From positions 2,418,001 to 2,482,000 of the forward strand of contig NZ_CP093342.1 in the NCBI RefSeq assembly GCF_022637555.1: a stretch of DNA of 64,000 nt. The letters are read 5' to 3'. This document shows positions 7,431 to 16,280 of the stretch, piece after piece. Every line of letters starts with the position of its first letter. Position 1 is the first letter of the stretch. The translations under genes and the position numbers were made by a program. The notes under the pieces were generated by a model that ran no database searches, was not told where the DNA came from, and was given only the letters and a program-made list of their open reading frames with translations. This DNA is from Microbacterium sp. H1-D42 (GTDB lineage Bacteria > Actinomycetota > Actinomycetes > Actinomycetales > Microbacteriaceae).

Positions 7431-9341
7431 TCAGACGTTCGCGTCCTGACGCTTCTGGCGCGAGGTCTCGCGGCCACGGGTCGTCTGGTCCAGGATCACC
7501 TTGCGGATGCGCACGACCTCGGGGGTCACCTCGACGCATTCATCATCCCGGGCGAACTCGAGGCTCTCCTCGAGCGAAAGGTCGCGCGGAGGCGTCATCG
7601 ACTCGAAGGAATCAGAGCTCGCCGCACGCATGTTCGTGAGCTTCTTCTCCTTGGTGATGTTCACGTCCATGTCGTCCGCGCGCGAGTTCTCGCCGATCAC
7701 CATGCCCTCGTAGACCTCCTGCGTGGGCTTGACGAAGAACGACATTCGCTCCTGCAGGGCGATCATCGCGAACGGGGTGACGACACCAGTGCGGTCAGCG
7801 ACGATCGAACCGTTCTGGCGGGTCGAGATGTGACCAGCCCAAGCCTCGTAGCCGTGCGAGATGCTGTTGGCGATACCGGTACCACGCGTGGTGGTCATGA
7901 ACTCGGTGCGGAAGCCGATCAGACCGCGCGCGGGAACGACGAACTCCATGCGCACCCAGCCGGTGCCGTGGTTCGTCATGCCCTCCATGCGTCCCTTGCG
8001 GTTCGCGAGCAGCTGCGTGATCGCGCCGAGGTACTCCTCGGGGGCGTCGATGGTGAGGTGCTCGAACGGCTCGAACGTCTTGCCGTCGACCTTCTTCGTG
8101 ACCACCTGGGGCTTGCCGACGGTGAGCTCGAAGCCCTCGCGGCGCATGTTCTCGACGAGGATGGCCAGCGCCAGCTCACCGCGGCCCTGCACCTCCCAGG
8201 CATCCGGACGGCCGATGTCGACGACCTTGAGCGAGACGTTACCGATCAGCTCGCGGTCGAGGCGGTCCTTCACCATGCGAGCGGTGAGCTTGTGGCCGCG
8301 CACCTTGCCGACCAGCGGCGAGGTGTTGGTGCCGATCGTCATCGAGATCGCGGGGTCATCGACGTGGATCTGCGGCAGAGCGCGCACGTCGTTGGGGTCG
8401 GCGATCGTCTCACCGATCGTGATGTCGGCGAAGCCGGCGATGGCCACGATGTCGCCGGGGCCGGCGGACTCGGCCGGGTAGCGCTCCAGGGCGCGGGTCA
8501 TCAGCAGCTCGGTGATGCGGGCGCTGCTGGTGGTGCCGTCGGCGCGCACCCAGGCGACCGTCTGGCCCTTCTGCAGCGTGCCGTTGAAGACGCGCAGCAG
8601 CGCGAGCCGCCCGAGGAACGGGCTCGAGTCGAGGTTGGTCACCCACGCCTGCAGCGGCGCCTCGTCGTCGTATGAGGGTGCCGGGATGTGCTCGAGGATC
8701 GCTTCGAACAGAGGCTCGAGGTCGTCGTTGTCAGGTAGCGCGCCGTTGTCGGGGCGGTTGCCGGAGGCAGCGCCGGCGCGGCCGGACGCGTAGACGACGG
8801 GCACGTCGAGCAGCGCATCGACATCGAGGTCGGGCACGTCGTCGACGAGGTCGGATGCCAGGCCGAGCAGCAGGTCCTGCGCCTCGGCCTCGACCTCGGC
8901 GATGCGAGCGTCAGGGCGGTCGGTCTTGTTGACCAGGAGGATCACGGGCAGCTTCGCCTCGAGTGCCTTGCGCAGCACGAAGCGGGTCTGCGGCAGCGGA
9001 CCCTCGGACGCGTCGACCAGCAGCACCACGCCGTCGACCATCGACAGACCGCGCTCGACCTCACCGCCGAAGTCTGCGTGACCGGGGGTGTCGATGACGT
9101 TGATCGTCACCGGCGTCTCGGTGTGCAGCCCGTTGTACGTGATCGCGGTGTTCTTCGCGAGGATCGTGATCCCCTTCTCACGCTCGAGGTCACCGGAGTC
9201 CATCGAGCGCTCTTCGAGGTGCGCGTGCTCGCCGAACGAGCCGGTCTGGCGCAGCATTGCCTCGACGAGCGTGGTCTTGCCGTGGTCGACGTGCGCGACG
9301 ATTGCGACGTTGCGGAGATCAGAGCGGAGGGCGTGCGCCAT
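7431..9341 (-). CDS. typA: Translational GTPase TypA/BipA
   Basis: A ribosome-associated GTPase of the EF-G family that helps 50S assembly and stress or cold adaptation. It has 636 residues. The G1 loop [10 protein letters not shown] is near residues 16-25, G2/switch I REKGITI, G3 [10 protein letters not shown], and G4 NKTDRPDAR. These are followed by the EF-G-like domains and the BipA-specific C-terminal domain, in which [18 protein letters not shown] is diagnostic. The ATG is preceded by TAGGA eight bases upstream. It is a single-gene unit, with the terminator at 7383-7410 behind it. Confidence 0.97.
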   Translation of the reverse strand: MAHALRSDLRNVAIVAHVDHGKTTLVEAMLRQTGSFGEHAHLEERSMDSGDLEREKGITILAKNTAITYNGLHTETPVTINVIDTPGHADFGGEVERGLSMVDGVVLLVDASEGPLPQTRFVLRKALEAKLPVILLVNKTDRPDARIAEVEAEAQDLLLGLASDLVDDVPDLDVDALLDVPVVYASGRAGAASGNRPDNGALPDNDDLEPLFEAILEHIPAPSYDDEAPLQAWVTNLDSSPFLGRLALLRVFNGTLQKGQTVAWVRADGTTSSARITELLMTRALERYPAESAGPGDIVAIAGFADITIGETIADPNDVRALPQIHVDDPAISMTIGTNTSPLVGKVRGHKLTARMVKDRLDRELIGNVSLKVVDIGRPDAWEVQGRGELALAILVENMRREGFELTVGKPQVVTKKVDGKTFEPFEHLTIDAPEEYLGAITQLLANRKGRMEGMTNHGTGWVRMEFVVPARGLIGFRTEFMTTTRGTGIANSISHGYEAWAGHISTRQNGSIVADRTGVVTPFAMIALQERMSFFVKPTQEVYEGMVIGENSRADDMDVNITKEKKLTNMRAASSDSFESMTPPRDLSLEESLEFARDDECVEVTPEVVRIRKVILDQTTRGRETSRQKRQDANV

Positions 9342-9381
9342 TCAGGAGTCCTAAAGGATGTGTGGGATGGAGGTTGCCGCT

Positions 9382-9445
9382 TGTGCTGAGCGAGCTCCAG
9401 CGAGACGAAGTGCCTGTGCTGAGAGAGCTTGAGCGAGACGAAGTG
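9382..9445. repeat. Tandem pair of 31-bp repeats between typA and the CPBP protease gene
   Basis: Two imperfect copies of a 31-bp unit (9382-9412 and 9415-9445) begin TGTGCTGAG and end GAGACGAAGTG, 33 bp apart, with about four differences. The GAGCGAGACGAAGTG core resembles intergenic repeats common in this family. They lie in the 166-bp divergent region and do not overlap the downstream leaderless promoter. Confidence 0.8.
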
Positions 9446-9507
9446 ACGTTCCAGGATACCGTATGGCCGGAAGTGCTTCCTGAGCGGGAGGTCGTAGCAT
9501 CAGAGCT

Positions 9508-10287
9508 GTGACCTCGTCAGTACCCGCTCCGTCTCGTGCCCGCCTCTGGTGGGAGATCGCGATCGTGCTGGCATTGGGGCTCGGTCAGTCCGCCGTGTAT
9601 GCGATCGTGCAGCTGGCGTACCGGCTCACGGACCCGATCCCTCTGGCTGATCAGACGGCGACCTTGAACCCGCCGCGCAGCGACCGCGAGATCTTCGACT
9701 TCATCTATCAGGTGCTGTCCATCGGGTTCGGGATCGTGCCCGTTCTGCTGGTCTGTTTCCTGCTGTGGCAGTCTCGCCGCCCGCACCTCGGCGCGCTTGG
9801 GCTGGATGGCGCGAAGCCTGCGAGGGATGTCGGCTGGGGCGCACTGCTGGTGCTCGCCATCGGCATCCCCGGCATCGGCCTGTACCTGCTCGGCCGCTCG
9901 CTGGGGTGGTTCGTCGCAGTGAACCCCGGTGGCCTTGACACGCACTGGTGGACGGTGCCGATCCTGCTGCTGTCGGCGGCTCGCGCGTCGATCCAGGAGG
10001 AGTTCGTCGTGCTCGGCTATCTGTTCGCCCGCCTGCGACAGCTGGGTTGGGGGCCGTGGCCGATCATCATCGCGACAAGTGTGCTGCGTGCCAGCTACCA
10101 CCTGTACCAGGGGCCAGGCGCCTTCGTCGGCAACCTCGCCATGGGACTGCTGTTCGGGTGGCTGTTCGCGCGCACCGGACGGCTGCTGCCGTTCCTGGTG
10201 GCGCACTTCCTCATCGACGCCTCGGTGTTCGTGGGCTACCCGTGGGCGGCGGCGACATGGCCGGCTCTGTTCGGACTGCCCGGCTGA
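9508..10287 (+). CDS. CPBP-family intramembrane glutamic protease
   Basis: A 259-residue membrane protein with about seven to eight hydrophobic helices. The CPBP (CAAX protease/bacteriocin-processing) signature is visible: motif 1 with the Glu pair in SIQEEFVVLGYLFARL, motif 2 SYHLYQG, and motif 3 HFLIDAS. Such proteins cleave membrane peptides or act in bacteriocin immunity; the substrate is unknown. The GTG start follows TAGCAT and seven bases, indicating a leaderless mRNA. It converges with the PH-domain gene. Confidence 0.92.
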   Translation: MTSSVPAPSRARLWWEIAIVLALGLGQSAVYAIVQLAYRLTDPIPLADQTATLNPPRSDREIFDFIYQVLSIGFGIVPVLLVCFLLWQSRRPHLGALGLDGAKPARDVGWGALLVLAIGIPGIGLYLLGRSLGWFVAVNPGGLDTHWWTVPILLLSAARASIQEEFVVLGYLFARLRQLGWGPWPIIIATSVLRASYHLYQGPGAFVGNLAMGLLFGWLFARTGRLLPFLVAHFLIDASVFVGYPWAAATWPALFGLPG

Positions 10288-10310
10288 CACCCGAGACGGA
10301 ACCAGCCCAC

Positions 10311-10868
10311 TCAGCGGGTGACGACCACCGCCACGATCGCCCACAGCAGCAGAACGCCGAACGCGGCGATCGCCATCCAGTCCCAGGTGCGCACGACCAC
10401 GGCATCCGATCGGGGCGACGCCGCCGCCTCGGCACGCAGTCGGTTCAGTCGCGCGATGCCGTCGTCGGTCTCAGCCACGCCGTGCTCTTTGACGCGTCCA
10501 GGAGACAGGCGTCGATCGCGCGTGCGCGCGGGCCCGCCGAAGCTGCGCACGAGCGCGCCGTCATCGAGGACCAGCTCCAGCTGCCACCGCATCTCGATGC
10601 GCTTCACGCGCGCCCACGGGATCCAGATGCGACGCAGCAGGTTCTGCACCTGCACGCCCGTCGCATCTGCGCGGACATCCGAGACGACACCGACCACATA
10701 GACGCACCAGACGATCAGCAGCGGCCAGGGCGCCAGCAGCAGCATGTTCGCGAAACCGGAGCGCACCACGGCATCGACCAGCAGCAGCACGGCCACCACG
10801 GTGACGAGCCCGAGGAGCACAAGTGCTCCGGTGACCCGGAAGATCCGTGGTGGCCGCGTGTCGCTCAT
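10311..10868 (-). CDS. PH-domain membrane protein
   Basis: A 185-residue protein with two N-terminal hydrophobic helices (about residues 10-30 and 38-62), a central bacterial PH-like domain (DATGVQVQNLLRRIWIPWAR, about residues 65-120) and one C-terminal helix (about 160-184). The role is unknown; related proteins are small envelope-associated proteins. The ATG follows CAGACT and six bases. It is next to, but probably independent of, the peptide transporter operon, whose end lies on the same strand just downstream. Confidence 0.85.
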   Translation of the reverse strand: MSDTRPPRIFRVTGALVLLGLVTVVAVLLLVDAVVRSGFANMLLLAPWPLLIVWCVYVVGVVSDVRADATGVQVQNLLRRIWIPWARVKRIEMRWQLELVLDDGALVRSFGGPARTRDRRLSPGRVKEHGVAETDDGIARLNRLRAEAAASPRSDAVVVRTWDWMAIAAFGVLLLWAIVAVVVTR

Positions 10869-10883
10869 ACGTCCAGTCTGCCG

Positions 10884-12527
10884 TCAGACGCCGCCGAGCG
10901 TCAGCGACGCTCCGGGGATGGCATCCAGCAGCCGCTTGGTGTACTCCTCCTGCGGGTTGGCGAAGATCTCGTCGACCGTGCCCTGCTCCACGATGCGCCC
11001 CTGCTCCATGACGCATACCAGGTCGGCCGCGACGCGGACCACGGCGAGGTCGTGCGTGATGAACAGGTACGTGAGGCCGAGGTCGCGCTGCAGGTCCGAC
11101 AGCAGGTGCAGGATCTGATCCTGCACCAGCACGTCGAGCGCCGAGACGGCTTCGTCGAGCACGACGATGTCCGGCTTGAGCGCCAGCGCCCGCGCGATCG
11201 CGACACGCTGCCGCTGTCCGCCCGAGAGCTCGTTCGGGTACCGCCACGCGAGCTCGCGCGGCAGCGCCACCTGCTCGAGCAGCTCGAGAGAGCGCTGGTG
11301 CTGCTCTTCACTGGTGCCGATGCCGTGCACCTGCAGCGGCTCTGAGATCAGGCTGCCGATGCTGCGGAGCGGATCCAGAGACCCGTACGGATCCTGGAAG
11401 ACCGGCTGCATGCGGCGGCGCAGCTTGAAGACATCAGCGCGCGACATCGTGCTCGTCGCCTGCCCGTCGATGAGGATCTCACCGTCAGTGGGCTTCTCCA
11501 GCTGCAGCAGCATCTTCGCGACGGTGGACTTGCCGGAGCCCGACTCCCCCACCAGCGCCAGCGTCTTGCCGCGCGGGATCGTGAACGACACCTTGTCGAC
11601 CGCGCGGAACTGCTCGCTGCGCAGGCCGCCGGTGCGGATCGCGTAGTCCTTGACCAGCTCGCGCACCTCGACGACCGTCGGGGCGTGCTCGATCGACTCC
11701 GCCGACCCGTGCGAACCTGCACCGATCCGCTGCGAAGCGAGGCTCGGCGCCGCGGCGACCAGCCGCTGGGTGTACGGATGCTGGGGGTTGGCGAGGATCT
11801 CCTGACTCGGCCCCGCCTCGACGATCTCGCCCTGGTTCATCACCAGAATGCGATCGGCACGCTCGGCCGCGAGGCCGAGGTCGTGCGTGATCAGCAGCAC
11901 CGAGGTGCCCCGCTCGGCGGTGAGAGACGCGAGATGGTCGAGGATCACGCGCTGCACGGTCACATCGAGCGCACTGGTGGGCTCATCCGCGATCAGCAGC
12001 TTCGGGTCGGCCGCCAAGCCGATGCCGATCAGTGCCCGCTGGCGCATGCCGCCGGAGAACTGGTGCGGGAACTGATGCATGCGCCGCTCGGCATCGGCGA
12101 GGCCGGCCTGCACCAGCACCTCGACCGCCCGATCGTTCACCTGCTTCTTGCCCTTGGCCAGTCCGTTCGCCCGCACGGCTTCCTTGACCTGGAAGCCGAT
12201 CGACCAGACCGGGTTCAGGTTCGACATCGGATCCTGGGGCACGTAGCCGATCTCGCGGCCGCGGATGCGCTCCATGTCCTTGCGGCCGGCCTTGGTGAGG
12301 TCCTTGCCGTCGAGCATGATGCTGCCGCCGGTCACCTCGCCCGTCCCGGGAAGCAGGGAGATGATCGCCGCCGCCGTGGTCGACTTGCCGGAGCCGGATT
12401 CGCCGACGATCGCCAGCGTCTCACCGGCGAGCACGTCGAAGCTGACACCGTGCAGGACCTCGCGCGAAGTCTTGCCGGTGCGGAAGGCCACCTTGAGGTC
12501 GCGGATACTGAGAAGCGGTTCGCTCAT
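10884..12527 (-). CDS. Peptide ABC transporter ATPase, fused DppD-DppF type
   Basis: One polypeptide of 547 residues carries both nucleotide-binding domains of a dipeptide/oligopeptide importer. Domain 1 (about 1-260) has Walker A GESGSGKST, signature FSGGMRQR and Walker B LLIADEPTSALD. Domain 2 (about 285-547) has GESGSGKST, LSGGQRQR and VVLDEAVSALD. Each contains the oligopeptide-type C-terminal extension. The ATG overlaps the permease stop as ATGA, so translation is coupled. The frame is open further upstream inside the permease gene, but that part is not coding. It is the last gene of the importer operon. Confidence 0.95.
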   Translation of the reverse strand: MSEPLLSIRDLKVAFRTGKTSREVLHGVSFDVLAGETLAIVGESGSGKSTTAAAIISLLPGTGEVTGGSIMLDGKDLTKAGRKDMERIRGREIGYVPQDPMSNLNPVWSIGFQVKEAVRANGLAKGKKQVNDRAVEVLVQAGLADAERRMHQFPHQFSGGMRQRALIGIGLAADPKLLIADEPTSALDVTVQRVILDHLASLTAERGTSVLLITHDLGLAAERADRILVMNQGEIVEAGPSQEILANPQHPYTQRLVAAAPSLASQRIGAGSHGSAESIEHAPTVVEVRELVKDYAIRTGGLRSEQFRAVDKVSFTIPRGKTLALVGESGSGKSTVAKMLLQLEKPTDGEILIDGQATSTMSRADVFKLRRRMQPVFQDPYGSLDPLRSIGSLISEPLQVHGIGTSEEQHQRSLELLEQVALPRELAWRYPNELSGGQRQRVAIARALALKPDIVVLDEAVSALDVLVQDQILHLLSDLQRDLGLTYLFITHDLAVVRVAADLVCVMEQGRIVEQGTVDEIFANPQEEYTKRLLDAIPGASLTLGGV

Positions 12528-13468
12528 CGCTGGGCCCTCGCCTTCGGGTCGACGGCGTCGCGCAGAAGCTCGCCGAGGGTGATGAATGCCAGCACGGTCA
12601 CCGTCAGCGCCAGTGACGGCCAGAACAGTGCCATCGGCGCTGTGCGGATGTTCGTCTGCGCCTGGCTGATGTCCAGACCCCACGACATCGTGTCGCCGCC
12701 GAGTCCGACGCCGAGGAACGACAGCACCGACTCCGCGACGATGGCGCCTGCCAGCGCGAGCGTGGCGACGACGATGACGGGTGCCATGGCGTTGGGCAGC
12801 ACGTGCGACAAGAGGATCTTGAAGCGCGACATGCCGACGGCTTCGGCGCCCATCACGAAGTCTGACTGTTTCACGCGCAGGATCTCAGCGCGCATGATCC
12901 TCGCGGTCCCCGCCCAGGCGAAGCCGCCGATGGCGAAGGCGAGCACCAGCTCGTTTCGCACCGGCATCACCGACATCACGACGATCGCAGCGATGATGTA
13001 GGGGATCGTGAAGAAGATGTCACCGATGCGGGAGAGCAGCGAGTCGAGCCAGCCACCGTAGAAACCGGCGTAGGCACCCATGATGACGCCGATGATGGTG
13101 CCGATCAGCGTCGCCAGCACACCCACCACGATCGAGGTGCGGGCACCCCAGATCACGCGCGAGTAGACGTCACAGCCCTGTCGGGTGAATCCGAGCGGAT
13201 GCCCTGACTCGGGTCCGCCGTTGCTGTTGGCGAGCTGGCAGTCGTTGTTCGGCGCCACGTTGGTGAACCACTGCGGGAAGATCGCGACGACGAGCACGAG
13301 CAGCACGAAAGCCGCCGAGATCCAGAACATCGGGCGACGACGCAGGTCGCGCCAGGCGTCCAGCCAGAGGTTGCTGCGCTTCTCGTCGATGCGCACCTCG
13401 TCCACCCGGACGGTGGTCGTGTCGATGGGAGCGACGTAGTGCTCCTGGTTCGATTCAGTTCGAGACAT
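12524..13468 (-). CDS. Peptide ABC transporter permease, DppC/OppC type
   Basis: An inner-membrane permease of 314 residues, six main membrane helices, with an N-terminal OppC extension (first about 40 residues cytosolic). The EAA loop that docks the ATPase is GAEAVGMSRFKILLSHVLPNA. It forms the translocation pore with the DppB-type partner. The start overlaps the partner's stop by 14 bp and its end overlaps the ATPase start by 4 bp. Four genes in the order substrate-binding protein, B, C, DF make a complete importer. Confidence 0.95.
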   Translation of the reverse strand: MSRTESNQEHYVAPIDTTTVRVDEVRIDEKRSNLWLDAWRDLRRRPMFWISAAFVLLVLVVAIFPQWFTNVAPNNDCQLANSNGGPESGHPLGFTRQGCDVYSRVIWGARTSIVVGVLATLIGTIIGVIMGAYAGFYGGWLDSLLSRIGDIFFTIPYIIAAIVVMSVMPVRNELVLAFAIGGFAWAGTARIMRAEILRVKQSDFVMGAEAVGMSRFKILLSHVLPNAMAPVIVVATLALAGAIVAESVLSFLGVGLGGDTMSWGLDISQAQTNIRTAPMALFWPSLALTVTVLAFITLGELLRDAVDPKARAQR

Positions 13469-14387
13469 AGCGGATCCTCGGATCGAGCAGGCCGTAGATC
13501 AGGTCCACGATGATGTTGATGAACACGTATACGACGACGAAAACGGTCACGAAGGACACCACTGTGGGGTTCTCTCCGCGGATGATCGCCTGGTAGAGCG
13601 TGTTGCCGACGCCGGGCACGTTGAAGATGCCCTCTGTCACGGTCGCACCGACCATGAGCACGCCGAAGACGGTGCCGAGATCGGTGACCATCGGGATCAG
13701 CGAGTTGCGCAGCACGTGCACGGGGATGACCCGGCGACGCGACAGGCCCTTGCTGTATGCGGTGCGCACCCAGTCCTGCCCCAGCGTCTCGATCGTCGAG
13801 GCGCGCGTGAGACGCATGCTGGTGGCATAGACGCTGAAGCCGAGCACGATTGCCGGCAGCCAGAGATCGCCCCAGTCGTTGTCGGCTCCCACCGTGGGTC
13901 TGAACCATCCGAGCTGGATCGCCAGGAAGTACTGCGCGAGGAATGCCAGCACGAAGATCGGCAGCGCGACGAAGATGAGCGCCAGCACGAGCATCGAGTT
14001 GTCGAAGAGGCCGCCCTTGCCGAGCGCCGAGAACAGGCCGATCACAATCGCCAGGGCGAACGCGATGCCGACTGCCATTACAGCGAGCCGCAGGGTGACG
14101 GGGAACGTCCGCGCAAGGATCTCGCTGACCGGCTGGCCCGAGAAGCTGACGCCGAAGTCGCCCTGGAAGATGCCGGTGATGTAGTAGAAGTACTGCACGA
14201 GGAACGGCTCGTCGAGGTGATACTGCGCACGCAGACTCTCGAGCAGAGCCGGATTCGGCGGTCGGTCTCCGAACAGCGCGGCGATCGGATCGCCCGGCAT
14301 CGCGAAGACCATGAAATAGATCAGCAGGGTGGCGCCAAAGAACACCGGGATCGCCTGCAGGATCCGTCTGAGGATGTAAAGAGCCAC
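13455..14387 (-). CDS. Peptide ABC transporter permease, DppB/OppB type
   Basis: A 310-residue inner-membrane permease with six helices. It starts with the family-typical LRRILQAIPVFFGATLLIYF helix. The EAA-like loop is YSKGLSRRRVIPVHVLRNS. The start is GTG with GGGAGG six bases upstream. An internal terminator lies between this gene and the upstream binding-protein gene, so permease levels are probably kept below binding-protein levels. Confidence 0.95.
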   Translation of the reverse strand: MALYILRRILQAIPVFFGATLLIYFMVFAMPGDPIAALFGDRPPNPALLESLRAQYHLDEPFLVQYFYYITGIFQGDFGVSFSGQPVSEILARTFPVTLRLAVMAVGIAFALAIVIGLFSALGKGGLFDNSMLVLALIFVALPIFVLAFLAQYFLAIQLGWFRPTVGADNDWGDLWLPAIVLGFSVYATSMRLTRASTIETLGQDWVRTAYSKGLSRRRVIPVHVLRNSLIPMVTDLGTVFGVLMVGATVTEGIFNVPGVGNTLYQAIIRGENPTVVSFVTVFVVVYVFINIIVDLIYGLLDPRIRYVSN

Positions 14388-14418
14388 CCTCGACCTCCCT
14401 TCGGGTAAGGAAGCACAG

Positions 14419-14454
14419 GAAAAAGGGGCGGTGGTGGTGTCACCACCGCCCCTT
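14419..14454 (-). terminator. Terminator/attenuator between peptide-binding protein and permease genes
   Basis: A perfect 14-bp stem (AAGGGGCGGTGGTG / CACCACCGCCCCTT) with a 4-nt loop is followed on the minus strand by TTTTT. It stands 12 bp after the binding-protein stop and 32 bp before the permease GTG, so it should end most transcripts after the first gene. Confidence 0.88.
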
Positions 14455-14465
14455 CACCTGGCGTG

Positions 14466-16100
14466 TCAGCCGATCTTGGTGATCTCGTTGTAGAGCGGCA
14501 CCGAGTTCCAGCCGAACTGGACGTTGTCCACCTTCTTGCCGAAGCCTCCGACGACGTTGGAGTACCACAGCGGCATGGCGGGCAGGTCCTTCAGCAAAAC
14601 CTCCTGTGCCTCCTGGAACAGCTTGTTCGCCTCAGCCGGGTCGGTGGCGGAGATGCCCTCCGACAGCAGCTTGTCGAAGTCAGCGCTGGAGTAGTCACCG
14701 TCGTTGGAACCGGCGTTGGTCGCGTAGAGCGGGCCGAGGAAGTTGTACAGACCCGGGTAGTCGGCCTGCCATCCGGTGCGGAACGCGGTCTCGATGGTGC
14801 GGTCGGTGACCTTGCCACGAAGTTCGGCGAACGTCGGGTACGGTGCACCCGATGCGTCGATGCCGAGCACGTTCTTGATCGAGTTCACGGTCGCGTCGAC
14901 CCAGGCCTGGTGGCCACCGTCGGCGTTGTACGCGATCTGGAAGGTTCCACTCCACGGGCTGATCTTGTCAGCCTCGGCCCACAGCTCCTTGGCCTTGTCG
15001 GGGTCGAATGCGAGAACCTCAGCGCCCTTGAGCGAGTCGGACCAGCCGTCGATGACCGGCGAGGTGAAGTCGCTGGCCGGGGTGCGGGTGCCCTGGAAGA
15101 TCACGTCGGTGATCTCCTTGCGGTCGATCGACATCGACAGCGCCTGACGGCGCAGGTTGCCCTCTTCGCCGCTGAAGTGCGCGAGACGCTCGGGGATCGT
15201 GAACGACTGGAAGATCGCCGCCGGCTGGTTCACCGCGCGGTCTCCGAGGTCGGACTCGAAGGTGCCGAAGGCGGAGTCCGGGATCGCGTCGAGCACGTCG
15301 AGCTGGTCACCCTGGAGGTCTGCGTAAGCAGCGTCCTGCGAGGCGTAGAACTTGATGTTCAGGCCACCGTTGGCGGGCGTGCGAGGGCCGTCGTAATCGG
15401 GGTTGACGACGAGGTCGATGCCCACGTCGTGCTTCCAGGCGCCTTCGCCGTCGAGCATGTACGGGCCGTTGCCGACCGGGTTCTCACCGTAGGCGGCGAG
15501 GTCGTCCCACGCGACGTCGGGCAGCGGGAAGTAGGCCGAGTAGCCCAGGCGCTGTGCGAAGTCGGATGCCGGCTTGTTCAGCGCGATGGTGAACGTGTAG
15601 TCATCCACCTGCTTCAGACCGGTCAGCTCGGAGTCCGCGTCGTAACTGAAGCCCTCGATGTCCTCGAAGAAGTAGCTGGAGAGCTGCTTGTTCGAGGCGA
15701 GTGCGCCGTAGTTCCACGCCTTGATGAAGTTGTCGGCCGTGACCTCTTCACCGTCGGTGAACTTCAGACCCTCGCGGATCTTGACGGTGAGGTGCTGCGG
15801 GTCGTCGACCTTGACCTCTTCGGCGACATCGTTGTAGACGGCGCCGTCGGCCGCGTACCCGATGAGGCCGGCGAAGATCGAGTCGAGGATCTTGCCGCCA
15901 CCGGTCTCGTTGGTGTTGGTCGGGATCAGCGGGTTCTGCGGCTCGGAGCCGTTCGCCGTGATGATCGCGTTCGGATCCGCCTTGGCATCACCGCTGTCGC
16001 CTTTATCCCCATTGCCGCTATCGCTAGCGCATCCGGCCAGCGCCAGAACGCCTGCGGTGAGCAGGCCGACACCGGCGAGGGTGATCTTGTTTCGCTTCAT
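14466..16100 (-). CDS. Peptide ABC transporter substrate-binding lipoprotein
   Basis: The extracytoplasmic peptide-binding component, 544 residues, SBP family 5. The signal peptide ends in the lipobox LALAGC (lipid-modified Cys at about residue 24), followed by an acidic/Gly/Ser linker and the large two-lobed domain. Landmarks include VKIREGLKFTDGEEVTADN and WQADYPGLYNFLGPL. The ATG at 16100 has AGGAGG eight bases upstream; an ATG 27 bp earlier is in frame but has no comparable site. First gene of the dipeptide/oligopeptide importer. Confidence 0.95.
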   Translation of the reverse strand: MKRNKITLAGVGLLTAGVLALAGCASDSGNGDKGDSGDAKADPNAIITANGSEPQNPLIPTNTNETGGGKILDSIFAGLIGYAADGAVYNDVAEEVKVDDPQHLTVKIREGLKFTDGEEVTADNFIKAWNYGALASNKQLSSYFFEDIEGFSYDADSELTGLKQVDDYTFTIALNKPASDFAQRLGYSAYFPLPDVAWDDLAAYGENPVGNGPYMLDGEGAWKHDVGIDLVVNPDYDGPRTPANGGLNIKFYASQDAAYADLQGDQLDVLDAIPDSAFGTFESDLGDRAVNQPAAIFQSFTIPERLAHFSGEEGNLRRQALSMSIDRKEITDVIFQGTRTPASDFTSPVIDGWSDSLKGAEVLAFDPDKAKELWAEADKISPWSGTFQIAYNADGGHQAWVDATVNSIKNVLGIDASGAPYPTFAELRGKVTDRTIETAFRTGWQADYPGLYNFLGPLYATNAGSNDGDYSSADFDKLLSEGISATDPAEANKLFQEAQEVLLKDLPAMPLWYSNVVGGFGKKVDNVQFGWNSVPLYNEITKIG

Positions 16101-16229
16101 TGCGCGTCCTCCTGTGGACAGGTACATGGGCGCGCCATCAGTGATCGCACCCGCAATGGCTCAAGGCTACATGGCCGCCACCCTGACACGGGTCCGCCGT
16201 TAATGAACCGTTACTGAGTTCACAGACGA

Positions 16230-16263
16230 CGACGCCCCCGCCACACATGTGGCGGGGGCGTCG
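16230..16263 (-). terminator. Terminator downstream of gcvP
   Basis: A 15-bp perfect stem (CGACGCCCCCGCCAC and its complement) with a 4-nt loop, 17 bp past the gcvP stop. It closes the glycine cleavage operon and insulates the peptide transporter genes on the same strand. Confidence 0.85.
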
Positions 16264-16280
16264 GAGCGCGCTGGCGGATG

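Noticed and set aside
14463..16217. A 584-codon open frame on the plus strand opposite the peptide-binding lipoprotein
   Set aside because: It is the antisense shadow of a well-supported lipoprotein gene; high GC keeps the opposite frame open and its protein has no recognisable domain.
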